Shown here one piece after another: positions 54,748 to 63,108 of a stretch of DNA of 64,000 bases. How positions within the stretch are numbered: position 1 is the first letter of the stretch; each line of letters starts with the position of its first letter. This DNA is from Sphingobacterium sp. UT-1RO-CII-1 (GTDB lineage: Bacteria; Bacteroidota; Bacteroidia; Sphingobacteriales; Sphingobacteriaceae). The notes below the pieces were generated by a model. It had not been told where the DNA came from. It saw nothing but the letters and a program-made list of their open reading frames with translations, and did no database searches. The stretch spans positions 124,001-188,000 of the forward strand of contig NZ_JAPPVJ010000003.1 of NCBI RefSeq assembly GCF_026711005.1, in the 5' to 3' direction. The translations under genes and the position numbers were made by a program.

Positions 54748-57700
54748 ATGATCACAATTTACTCAAGAACATGCTGCATTCTACTGACGCTGGTCTTTAG
54801 TGTACAGATGCTCTTTGCGCAGCAAACTGTAACAGGGATTATCTCTGACGCTAACGGCACTCTGCCGGGTGTCACAGTTACCATCAAAGGCAGCTCTAAA
54901 GCTACTCAATCAGACCTTCAAGGTCGTTATAGTATAGAAACTTCTGCTGGCCAGACACTTCGTTTTTCCATTATCGGCTATACCGCCCAAGAAGTTTTAG
55001 TCGGTCAGTCTAATACACTAAATGTCACATTGGAAAGTGAGAACGAAAGCCTAGGTGAAGTTGTTGTCACAGCTATGGGTATTAAAAGAGAGAAAAAATC
55101 ACTGGGATACTCTTTTCAGGAAGTTAAGAACACGGATCTAGTAGAGGCTCGCGAAAACAACTTAGCAAATGCCCTTACGGGCAAGGTATCGGGTCTTCAG
55201 GTTATTAAAGGATCCAACGGACCGGCTTCATCCTCAAAAATTGTACTCCGTGGTTTCACTTCCATTACTGGAGATAATCAGCCTTTAATTGTTGTTGACG
55301 GTGTTCCTATGGAAAACTTTTCTGGTGCAGCCAATAATGACTTCTGGAACCCTACTCCCGACATGGGAAGCGGTTTAGGCGATTTAAATCCTGAAGATAT
55401 CGAGAATATGTCTGTACTCAAAGGCGGAGCAGCTTCTGCTCTCTATGGCTCGAGAGCTTCTAATGGCGTTATTCTAATAACAACCAAATCGGGCAAAAAA
55501 CAAGATGGGGCGGGTATTACCTACTCGGCTACTATAGGTTTAGAAAATCTTTTCATCACTCCTAAATTACAAAATGAATTTTCACAAGGTAGCGATGGTA
55601 AATATTCGGCTACTTCTGCCAATAGCTGGGGAGAGAAAATCACCGGTCAATCGGTAGAGGCCTGGGACAAAACCAGTAGACCGTTAAGAACATACAACAA
55701 TATCGACAATTTTTTCAAAACGGGTGTTAACACAACGCATCACGTTGCGTTCCAGCAGCTGGTTGGCGAGCATACTAACATCTATACTTCTGCGACCTAT
55801 TTACACGACGACAGCAAAACTCCTGGTGTAAAACTTGATAGACTTAACCTTATCACTAAGGCTTCTTCTAAATTTGGTAAAGATAATAGATGGTCAACCG
55901 ACGTTAAAGTTCAATACATGAACAATACAGCCCACAATCGTGCTGTAGGTGGTGCTAATGCTGGCAACTACTACTCAACAGTGCTACTACTACCTCGCAC
56001 GGTCGACATTACCGATTTTAAAGCAGGTATGAATGAACTGGGCGTAAACCAGACCTGGTATACCCCGGGTAACGGTGTTAACCCTTATTGGGCTACTCAT
56101 AACAGACTTAACCATGATGCCAGAGACCGTTTTTTACTAAATGCCAGTGTTAAATATCAATTTAACGACTGGTTGGATGCTGATGTAAGAGCCGGGTCGG
56201 ATCTTTACACCACAAAATTCGATGACCGTACGTACACGGGATCATCCATGCAAAACAATTACGGCACAGGTATCGACAATTTTTATGAAAATAACTTTAT
56301 AGCCAGTGTTAATGCCCGCAAGGATAATTTAATCGGAAAGTGGAGTGCATCAGCCTCTGTGTTTGGCCAGATCATGAAACAAAAATTCAAATCCATCAGT
56401 GCAGGTACTGGCGAACTGGAAGTACCTAACCTATTCAGTTTAGGGAACGCAGTCGGCAATCCATCTATTACCGAGAGCTTTAGAAACCAACAAATCAATT
56501 CATTATTTGCTACGGGTGAGATCAATTACGACAATTTTTGGTTTATTAACTTAACTGCACGTAACGATTGGTCTTCGACTTTAATTAAAGAAAACAGATC
56601 TTTTTTCTATCCTTCTGTCAGCACCTCTTTAGTCATTACAGATATGATCAATAAAACAGGTGGCGAAAACCCATCTTGGTTAAATTTTGCTAAAGTGCGT
56701 GCTTCTTACGCCGAAACCGGAAATAGTCTAGCTCCTTATAAACTCTACAATGTTTATAACATAAACAAAGACCCTAACGGCAACACGGTGGGTAGTAAAG
56801 GGAAAATAAAATACAACCCGCAGGTTGTCAGCGAACTTTTAAAATCTTTTGAAGTAGGTTTTGACGTTCGTTTATTCAATCGTCTAAATGTAGATTTTGC
56901 TTACTACAAGTCTAATGCTACTAATCAATTGATCGAGATCCCTCTGAACAGTCTTTCAGGCTATCAAAGCTTTATGGCTAATGCGGGAGACATACAGAAC
57001 AAAGGTTTTGAGATTATGCTAGGCGCCAACATTCTTAAGAACCCAGATAAATTCATGTGGGATATGAATGTAAACTTTTCTAGGAACATCAACGAAATCA
57101 TCAAGCTTCTCCCTGAAGAAGAAGTATACTACACCCCGCTAGGTGGTTTCGACAATGTTAAAGTACAAGCATACACGGGCCAAAAATACGGTGCTATTTA
57201 CGGTAGTAAATTTAACAGGGTTGAAGACAAAGAAAGTAAACATTACGGTCAAATGATCTTAAATGGCAATGGCCTTCCTACCGCAGCGCGAGACAAAGAT
57301 GGTAAAACAGATTTTTACTTAGGCAATCAAAGTGCTGCTGCACTTCTGGGTATAACGAACTCCTTTGCTTACAAAAATTTCGGTCTTTCTTTCTTAATTG
57401 ATGCCCGTCTAGGCGGTGAATTTTTTGCAGGCACGAATCTAGCCTTACAAAAAGCAGGGCTATCCTCTGAAACTGTTGTTAATGGCGAACGCGAAGACTT
57501 CATTGTCAGCGGAGTCGTTAGCGATGGAAAGGGTGGCTATACCGAGAACACTCAAAAAGTCACACATCAGCAATATTGGAATCAGGTTACTACAGAGAGT
57601 GGCAACTTAGGTATCACCGAGCAGAATATTTATGATGCTACAAATATCCGTTTAAGAAATATACAATTCAGCTATTCTCTACCAAAATCTGTGCTTGGCA

Positions 57701-57882
57701 AGTCTGTTGTTAAAAATGCAAGATTTTCTTTATCCGCCAACAACGTTTGGATGATCAAAAGCCATGCAAATGGTATAGACCCAGAGTCTGTATTTGCTAT
57801 TAGCACAAATGCCGTTGGCTTTGAATATTTAGCAGTACCTACTTCCCGTTCTTACTTTTTAAATATTTCGTTAGGCTTTTAA
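54748..57882 (+). CDS. SusC-family TonB-linked transporter (no STN domain)
   Basis: 1044 residues. A signal peptide (about 1-25, ending MLFAQ) leads to a carboxypeptidase-regulatory-like domain (about 28-105, GIISDANGTLPGVTVTI), then GEVVVTAMGIKR, a plug with SVLKGGAASALYGSRASNGV, and a barrel ending YFLNISLGF. The absence of STN agrees with control by the adjacent ROK protein rather than by an anti-sigma factor. Confidence 0.95.
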   Translation: MITIYSRTCCILLTLVFSVQMLFAQQTVTGIISDANGTLPGVTVTIKGSSKATQSDLQGRYSIETSAGQTLRFSIIGYTAQEVLVGQSNTLNVTLESENESLGEVVVTAMGIKREKKSLGYSFQEVKNTDLVEARENNLANALTGKVSGLQVIKGSNGPASSSKIVLRGFTSITGDNQPLIVVDGVPMENFSGAANNDFWNPTPDMGSGLGDLNPEDIENMSVLKGGAASALYGSRASNGVILITTKSGKKQDGAGITYSATIGLENLFITPKLQNEFSQGSDGKYSATSANSWGEKITGQSVEAWDKTSRPLRTYNNIDNFFKTGVNTTHHVAFQQLVGEHTNIYTSATYLHDDSKTPGVKLDRLNLITKASSKFGKDNRWSTDVKVQYMNNTAHNRAVGGANAGNYYSTVLLLPRTVDITDFKAGMNELGVNQTWYTPGNGVNPYWATHNRLNHDARDRFLLNASVKYQFNDWLDADVRAGSDLYTTKFDDRTYTGSSMQNNYGTGIDNFYENNFIASVNARKDNLIGKWSASASVFGQIMKQKFKSISAGTGELEVPNLFSLGNAVGNPSITESFRNQQINSLFATGEINYDNFWFINLTARNDWSSTLIKENRSFFYPSVSTSLVITDMINKTGGENPSWLNFAKVRASYAETGNSLAPYKLYNVYNINKDPNGNTVGSKGKIKYNPQVVSELLKSFEVGFDVRLFNRLNVDFAYYKSNATNQLIEIPLNSLSGYQSFMANAGDIQNKGFEIMLGANILKNPDKFMWDMNVNFSRNINEIIKLLPEEEVYYTPLGGFDNVKVQAYTGQKYGAIYGSKFNRVEDKESKHYGQMILNGNGLPTAARDKDGKTDFYLGNQSAAALLGITNSFAYKNFGLSFLIDARLGGEFFAGTNLALQKAGLSSETVVNGEREDFIVSGVVSDGKGGYTENTQKVTHQQYWNQVTTESGNLGITEQNIYDATNIRLRNIQFSYSLPKSVLGKSVVKNARFSLSANNVWMIKSHANGIDPESVFAISTNAVGFEYLAVPTSRSYFLNISLGF

Positions 57883-57973
57883 AATTGATTCTTAGTATTA
57901 TGCAATACCCATGTTTCCTTCAACCCAAAGATGCATGATTATTCCATATCGCTATTAAAAAGATTATACACAT

Positions 57974-59917
57974 ATGAAAAATAAATTATCAAAATTCACT
58001 ATAGCCCTTGCTTTGGCAGCTTCAATATCGGCTTGTTCGAAATTTGAAGATATCAATACCGACCCTAACGCAGCGAGCAGCGAGCAGGTTCAGGTTGAAT
58101 ATTTCTTAAACAATTCTATTATCGGTGCCCAACAGAATCCTGATGTAGCCGAGCGTTCTTTTGTTTTATACTGGAAAACAGCCGGACATCAACACTTGTA
58201 TTACGTCAATGACTTCGCATTAAATGTAGGTTCATACAATTCCGATTGGACAAACGCCTATTGGTCGTCCTCTTCGAGCTGGCTAAACCATGTTAATACG
58301 GCTATACAAATTGCAGAAGAAAAAGCGGCTAACGGCACTGCCAAAGTTTATAATAATAATCTTATTCAGGTTTCACGTATCTGGAGAGCCTACTTAATGA
58401 GCGAATTATCCGATATATTCGGGCCTATTCCCATAGATGCATTTCAGGGTGTTAACCCTAAATTCAATACAACCGAAGAAGTTTATCATTTTCTTTTAGC
58501 CGAACTTAAAGATGCTGTTTCTAAAATCGATGAATCGGTTGCACGCACCGATAAGTTAGAAAAGTTAGACCCTGCGTACTCCTACAATTGGGAGAAGTGG
58601 GTGCGCTACGGCAACTCTATGCGCCTGCGCTTAGCCATGCGTATTGCTGAGGTTGACCCGGGCACAGCACAAACCGAATTTGAAGATGCTGCAAAAGGAA
58701 AATTAATCACGACAGCCGACCATACCTTCAAAGTAGCTGAAAAATCTGGATGGGACGACCTATCCGGTGTTATGAGCCGCGAGTGGAACGAACAACAGCT
58801 ATCCGCTACCTTAAACAATCTGTACTTGGGCTTAGGGGGTATCAAATCCAAAGATCAGCTTCCTGATTCTTTACACAGCGCTATCAAACCAGCTAATTAT
58901 ATGGGGCGTCGCTTTTTAGACCACTATTCGGTCAAAACGAACGACCCTTCCGCAGGTTTCTTTTTTGATGGTTTGCCACACAGTATAGACCCGCGGGCTT
59001 ATGAAACGTTCTACATACCGGGCGATTTTAAACGTACAAACAAAAAAGGAAAAACCATTTGGTCAAACTTCCCTTCCAACGAAACGACCCCTACAATTAC
59101 AGAGGTAACATTGGCTAAAAATGGTGCTAGCAATAAAGAAGTAAAATTGGATACGAAATTTACCTGGAGCACAATGGCAAATGGTGATTTTGGAGCTAAA
59201 GGCACAACAAACCCGATCCGATCCAAAGCAGGTGTCGGTAAAATACCTGCTTTAGCACACGAATATAGATCGAGCGACAATAAAAGAATATTCTTTGCCG
59301 ACTGGGAAACGTATTTTTTATTGGCTGAAGGAGCTGTACGTGGCTGGAATGTAGGCACGAGTGCTCAGGCTGCCTACGAAAATGGCATCAAAGCTAATTT
59401 CGAGCATTTAGGCGTCTCGCAATATTTATCGGCGTACCTTAACTCTCAAGATTACAACCGTGCAGGTACCTCCGTGAAATTCACACATACGGCAGAACCT
59501 TCTTCGACTTACACCATGGATTATGTTGATGGCTACACCGGTACTGCAGGTACTGTCAGTGTCAAATATCCAGACAACACAATTTATAAAGGCGGGAAAG
59601 TGAAGAATGATTTATTAACTAAAATCATTACACAGAAATTTATTGCCAATACGCCTTGGCTTCCACTCGAAACTTGGAGCGACCACAGACGCTTGGGGTT
59701 ACCTTTCTTCGAAAACCCAGCGGTTGAGAATCCGCTTACAAACATGCCGGATATTTCGAGCAGTAACTACATGACGAATCAGGTCAGTTTCTTCCCTCAA
59801 CGAATTAAGTATCCATCCAATTTCGAAAGTGCAGATCAGAAGGGATATAACCAAGCTGTAAGCCTTCTTGGCGGCAACGACAATGTGCTAACACCTCTTT
59901 GGTGGGCAAAAAAGTAA
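57974..59917 (+). CDS. SusD-like surface lipoprotein
   Basis: 647 residues, long for the family. The lipoprotein signal ends SISAC (Cys about 21), then SKFEDINTDPNAASSEQVQ, typical of the SusD-like group 2. IWRAYLMSELSDIFGPIPIDAF and the C-terminal PWLPLETWSDHRRLGLP are family blocks. It forms the lid for the SusC encoded 91 bases upstream. No enzyme gene follows, so this cassette is uptake and regulation only. Confidence 0.93.
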   Translation: MKNKLSKFTIALALAASISACSKFEDINTDPNAASSEQVQVEYFLNNSIIGAQQNPDVAERSFVLYWKTAGHQHLYYVNDFALNVGSYNSDWTNAYWSSSSSWLNHVNTAIQIAEEKAANGTAKVYNNNLIQVSRIWRAYLMSELSDIFGPIPIDAFQGVNPKFNTTEEVYHFLLAELKDAVSKIDESVARTDKLEKLDPAYSYNWEKWVRYGNSMRLRLAMRIAEVDPGTAQTEFEDAAKGKLITTADHTFKVAEKSGWDDLSGVMSREWNEQQLSATLNNLYLGLGGIKSKDQLPDSLHSAIKPANYMGRRFLDHYSVKTNDPSAGFFFDGLPHSIDPRAYETFYIPGDFKRTNKKGKTIWSNFPSNETTPTITEVTLAKNGASNKEVKLDTKFTWSTMANGDFGAKGTTNPIRSKAGVGKIPALAHEYRSSDNKRIFFADWETYFLLAEGAVRGWNVGTSAQAAYENGIKANFEHLGVSQYLSAYLNSQDYNRAGTSVKFTHTAEPSSTYTMDYVDGYTGTAGTVSVKYPDNTIYKGGKVKNDLLTKIITQKFIANTPWLPLETWSDHRRLGLPFFENPAVENPLTNMPDISSSNYMTNQVSFFPQRIKYPSNFESADQKGYNQAVSLLGGNDNVLTPLWWAKK

Positions 59918-59948
59918 CTCTTAAATTTATTTTTTTTTATACAGCAAG

Positions 59949-59980
59949 CCGCCTCACCATATTCGTGAGGCGACTTTTTT
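59949..59980 (+). terminator. Terminator of ROK-cassette SusCD
   Basis: GCCTCAC / GTGAGGC stem with TTTTTT tail, 31 bases after the SusD stop codon. Confidence 0.9.
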
Positions 59981-60145
59981 ATGAGCAGTTCTCATCTATT
60001 AGCATAATCGTATTTTTATACTCCTATTTAAAGATTCTGCATCAGCACGACTTCCTCTCACAGCAGTACTTTATCCATTTACATTTGCCCGTAGAGAGAC
60101 TATGTGACCAAATCGTATATATTTTTTTTAAACTTTCAAAAACAT

Positions 60146-60176
60146 TTGCTTAGTGTACAAATTACACTTATATTTG
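60146..60176 (+). promoter_or_regulatory. Promoter with internal palindrome, right sRNA copy
   Basis: TTG at 60146-60148, TATATTTG at 60169-60176, with GTGTA and TACAC arms at 60153-60157 and 60163-60167 in the spacer. Confidence 0.7.
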
Positions 60177-60182
60177 TGGTAT

Positions 60183-60249
60183 CATAATTTAGGTTTATAA
60201 TTGGTTAGCAAAGGTTTTCATTCTCCCCGTTTGAAAACCTTTCTTTTTT
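60183..60249 (+). ncRNA. Putative small RNA, right copy
   Basis: A stretch of about 67 nt with the same hairpin and T-tract as the left copy. The three substitutions all lie upstream of the predicted RNA, in the promoter spacer or around the start, so the predicted RNA body is unchanged. Confidence 0.55.
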
Positions 60250-60286
60250 AGCTCAAAATGCCTATTCACCTCCCCTATTCAACCCT

Positions 60287-60460
60287 TTATTCATCCTGCT
60301 TTTTACGTTTATGGAGCTGTTCGCTGAGGAGGTAAGACACTACTGTGCCCATCACTGCCATAAGCAAAGTGTGCAGCACATCGCCCAAAGCAAAGTTTGC
60401 CCATATCGAACATAGGCTGCCGCCCAGCGTGCCCGACATCACCTGATTATTCGTGTTCAT
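60287..60460 (-). CDS. Small one-helix membrane protein, holin-like
   Basis: 57 residues from the ATG at 60460; 23 codons further upstream belong to the preceding gene's frame. One hydrophobic helix (about 24-45, ALGDVLHTLLMAVMGTVVSY) is followed by a charged tail HKRKKQDE. Size and pattern resemble small holin-like proteins of phage-derived modules. It overlaps the 58-aa gene upstream by 14 bases. The function is an inference. Confidence 0.6.
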   Translation of the reverse strand: MNTNNQVMSGTLGGSLCSIWANFALGDVLHTLLMAVMGTVVSYLLSEQLHKRKKQDE

Positions 60461-60623
60461 CGCCCTGCTCCTTTCCTTTAGTGGTATTATCGGTGACGGC
60501 TTCGAGCACCCCGAGCGCCAAAGCCACATAGCGTGCCGCTTGCATTATTTTAATAGGCAATTTTATAGGCGCCAGCAGCACAACCTGCACCGCTTCGCGC
60601 ATTTTTCTGATAATTTTATTCAT
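60447..60623 (-). CDS. Small 58-aa protein of phage-like operon
   Basis: Starts at ATG 60623 (MNKIIRKMREAVQVVLLAP) and ends TTKGKEQGDEHE. The N-terminus is basic, with a moderately hydrophobic helix at about 12-40. Its stop codon lies inside the start of the holin-like gene, which argues for real translational coupling. It is short enough to be missed by gene finders with a 60-aa cut-off. The function is unknown. Confidence 0.6.
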   Translation of the reverse strand: MNKIIRKMREAVQVVLLAPIKLPIKIMQAARYVALALGVLEAVTDNTTKGKEQGDEHE

Positions 60624-60742
60624 TTTCTTAATTTTTAATCTGTTGTTTATAAACTGAACGTTTTGCTTAATAATGAGCGGCTGGCTTTTTACAAACCTCG
60701 CCGGCCGCTCATCAGCTTGCGGTGCTAAACCGACCTGAAAGG

Positions 60743-61147
60743 CTACTGAATGTGTAAAAACACTTCCTGTCCGCTATCCCACAGGCTATACACCAAGGCT
60801 TTGAGCTCGGCCAGGGCTTTTCGGCTTTCTGTGCCTTTGCCCTCCCCTGTCAGTGTTGTCACAGGAGCAATACAGCCCAAGAGCTCTTTCAGCGCATCGT
60901 TTGCTGCGTGTATAAGAATAGCCTCCCGCTGCAATACATGGGGTATGCCGATCTGCACGCCATGCTTGGGGTAAGTACGCTCCATCAGCTTGTATCTCCC
61001 TGTAGAGATACAACTTAGCCTGCGCATATTATTGCGCCATGGCAGCTCGATGGTGTGACAAATCTTTTGCCCTTGATAACTGATAGTTCCATTGGTTCCC
61101 CCTTCTCCGTAAGTCCGCCGGAGAAAAAGAGTTGCTTGATTTTTCAA
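60743..61147 (-). CDS. DUF5675 family protein
   Basis: 134 residues; the start is TTG at 61147, as no upstream ATG is in frame. Family blocks visible are LRRTYGEGGTNGTISYQGQ, ICHTIELPWRNN, SCISTGRYKL and ILIHAANDALKELLGCIAP. The last resembles the His...Gly-Cys signature of YkuD-type L,D-transpeptidases, suggesting but not proving a cell-wall role. It lies 51 bases downstream of the DUF6266 gene in a small phage-like operon. Confidence 0.85.
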   Translation of the reverse strand: MKNQATLFLRRTYGEGGTNGTISYQGQKICHTIELPWRNNMRRLSCISTGRYKLMERTYPKHGVQIGIPHVLQREAILIHAANDALKELLGCIAPVTTLTGEGKGTESRKALAELKALVYSLWDSGQEVFLHIQ

Positions 61148-61198
61148 TTTTTTGTTTTTTTAAGCTAAAGGCCCGAAGGCCTTTTAGCTACTTATTCT

Positions 61199-61795
61199 CT
61201 ACGTTGAAGTCGATTTATCTTCGCCATAACGAACAATAACAATCGTGATGTTTCCTGGCGTATCGATTAAGGTGAATCGATACATGGTGCTTTCATAATC
61301 GGGATTTTCTACTGTGGTGGTGTATTTCCAGTCCAACCCATCTCCATCTTTATCGATTGCCAGCCCCGACTCGATCACGGTATCACTATCGTCGACGATC
61401 TCCAATGTGATCTGCGTGACCTGCAATATATCTTTAACGAGGAAGGTAATTTCTTGCCCAACGAGCCCTGTATAACCCTGATCTCGCAATCGTCGAATCT
61501 GTGGAGGATTGAAATAATCTTTAAAAGCCACGTTATAGGCTGTCTGGTTTACATTTGCCTTTGCTTTATAGCGTGCTTTTAAGACATCGTCTCTAATGGA
61601 TTTTTTAGCATAGAGCGAAGCGTCAAGAAATCTATCTTGCACGGCGAGCTGATCTTTGGTATAGGGCTTGCCGTCGGGTCTTTTCTTTGCCGTTCTTGCA
61701 ATGATTGTCTGATCACCCTTTTGGCGGAACACAAGCATTTTACCGATTTTGCCAGAGGTTCCCTGCATAACGACATTGTCTACTGATTTTGCCAT
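61199..61795 (-). CDS. DUF6266 family protein
   Basis: 198 residues. The N-terminus MAKSVDNVVMQGTSGKIGKM followed by FRQKGDQTIIARTAKKRP matches the DUF6266 opening, in which a GxxGKxG segment precedes a basic stretch. The C-terminal half is predicted to be an Ig-like beta domain (VTQITLEIVDDSDTVIES). The function is unknown; such genes recur with DUF5675 in Sphingobacteriaceae. It is the first gene of the operon. Confidence 0.7.
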   Translation of the reverse strand: MAKSVDNVVMQGTSGKIGKMLVFRQKGDQTIIARTAKKRPDGKPYTKDQLAVQDRFLDASLYAKKSIRDDVLKARYKAKANVNQTAYNVAFKDYFNPPQIRRLRDQGYTGLVGQEITFLVKDILQVTQITLEIVDDSDTVIESGLAIDKDGDGLDWKYTTTVENPDYESTMYRFTLIDTPGNITIVIVRYGEDKSTST

Positions 61796-62113
61796 TTTTT
61801 TTAAATTTAATATTGTTTATAATTCTGTTTACGTAAGTCCTCTTTCGGGGCGCCTTCCGACTGGCTTACACAACAAAGGTTTGAACAAAAAATAACAAAA
61901 CAATGGCTACAGCCCCCCTACGGACGTTTACGAATGCTTACGAACGATTATGAAGGAATATGAATAAAAAAAGAATTTCTTATCTAGCGTCAATATCAGG
62001 AGAGGTACTTTTAATTTGCAGACTCATTGCTGGGTACACCTAGACTCATCCCTGTATAAGAGCTTGGGTGATTCCTGTGCATAGAAGGCGCATAGGAAGG
62101 CTACTTGTTGGGA
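61796..62113. other. Intergenic region with degenerate repeat units
   Basis: No gene. From about 62025 on there are imperfect forms of the downstream 22-bp repeat (CTAGACTCATCCCTG, GCTTGGGTGATTCCTG). Confidence 0.5.
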
Positions 62114-62220
62114 GGAGCTAGGGTTGTCCTTGGGTGGAGCTAGGCTTATCCCTGGGTGGAGCTAGGCTTATCCCTGGGTGGAGCTAGGCTTATCCCTGGG
62201 TGGAGCTAGGGTTGTCCTAT
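62114..62220. repeat. 22-bp tandem repeat, about 4.9 units
   Basis: Units begin at 62114, 62136, 62158, 62180 and 62202. The three middle units are identical (GGAGCTAGGCTTATCCCTGG plus GT); the outer two carry GGGTTGTCC instead. The GTG start of the AraC-like gene spans the junction of units 4 and 5. The unit length is not a multiple of three, so copy changes shift frame. Confidence 0.95.
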
Positions 62221-62517
62221 ATTCGCCGATGTATAAAAAACGACCAACCCGTACCTCCCATCGGCACTATTGCCGAGCAATTTTGTATTGACAAAGACTA
62301 TTTAGCCCGAAGATACCGCTCATTGCAAGGCAGCACACTATTGGAGTATATTAACAGGGTTAAGCAAGAACGTGCGTTAGAGCTGCTAGAGCAAAAAATA
62401 GCTATAAAAGATATTGCTCACCGCCTGGGCTACAGCGACCTATCGTCTTTCAGCAGGGCTTTTAAAGCTGCACACGGCCTATCGCCCAGCCAATACCTAT
62501 TGTCTTTAAAACTATAA
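62200..62517 (+). CDS. Short AraC-type DNA-binding protein, possibly N-terminally truncated
   Basis: 105 residues from a GTG inside the tandem repeat; an in-frame TAG lies at 62185. It contains only the AraC double helix-turn-helix: IAEQFCIDKDYLARRYRS (about 24-41) and IKDIAHRLGYSDLSSFSRAFKAAHGLSPSQYL in the second half. Full AraC regulators have a further effector domain. It is either a genuine mini-regulator, as seen in some Bacteroidota, or the surviving 3' end of a gene broken by repeat growth. Confidence 0.65.
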   Translation: MELGLSYIRRCIKNDQPVPPIGTIAEQFCIDKDYLARRYRSLQGSTLLEYINRVKQERALELLEQKIAIKDIAHRLGYSDLSSFSRAFKAAHGLSPSQYLLSLKL

Positions 62518-62657
62518 GAGCTGGCTAAAAGTTATAAAGTCGGAAAATGTCAAGTCGAAAGTCGTTTTGAGGCTAACACGTGGGCATAGATTGTATGTAA
62601 TTTTGGTGTATAATCTTCACGGTGAAGATTAAAAAAACTTACTTTATAACAGATGTT

Positions 62658-63071
62658 ATGAGAACTATCAAATCAGTGAAGGCATCACTCTTCACTTTAA
62701 TCTTTGCTTTCTTAGCAATCGGGCTGATTGCTAATACAAGCGTGATGAACAAAGAAAAAGCAGTAAAGGAAACTGCAAAAACAGTCGTTTTGGAAACTTG
62801 GTATTTTACAGGGGGAGAGAGCGATGACCCTACAGATCCCAGTAATTATACAGACGATCCTAACCAAGCACCTTTATGCAATGAAGACGTGGAGGTCATT
62901 TGTCAAATCTCAGCACCTAGGAATGGCACATTACCAGACATGACCCATCCTATATCTGGAAAGCCTGGTGAGACTGTTGCTACGCAAATTCTTGAAGCTC
63001 AAGATGAGCTTAATGACCCTAACGCTATACCGCAAACAAACGATACGGTCAAAGAGTTTCGTTCAAAGTAG
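62658..63071 (+). CDS. Small secreted DUF6520-like protein
   Basis: 137 residues from ATG 62658 (MRTIKSVKASLFTLIFAFLA); a GTG 12 codons upstream is possible. The signal-peptide-like hydrophobic stretch ends near residue 27, followed by a polar region rich in Asp, Pro and Thr with a Cys pair (PLCNEDVEVICQIS). This pattern resembles the DUF6520 family of short exported Bacteroidota proteins. The function is unknown. Confidence 0.6.
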   Translation: MRTIKSVKASLFTLIFAFLAIGLIANTSVMNKEKAVKETAKTVVLETWYFTGGESDDPTDPSNYTDDPNQAPLCNEDVEVICQISAPRNGTLPDMTHPISGKPGETVATQILEAQDELNDPNAIPQTNDTVKEFRSK

Positions 63072-63075
63072 ACTT

Positions 63076-63102
63076 ATGGAGCGCATATAATATGCGCTCC
63101 AT
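63076..63102. terminator. Palindromic hairpin between converging genes
   Basis: ATGGAGCGCATAT and its exact reverse complement around one central base. There is no T-tract, but the position between two converging genes fits a bidirectional terminator. Confidence 0.7.
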
Positions 63103-63108
63103 TGTCCT

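Larger units (their letters stand above)
60146..60249 (+). repeat. 104-bp direct repeat, right copy
   Basis: See the left copy at 53179-53282; 101 of 104 positions agree. Downstream of this copy the next genes run on the opposite strand, so it cannot be a leader or attenuator for a plus-strand gene. Confidence 0.92.

Noticed and set aside
62114..62220. Short tandem repeats as a CRISPR array
   Set aside because: Units follow each other directly with no spacers, and no cas genes are present.
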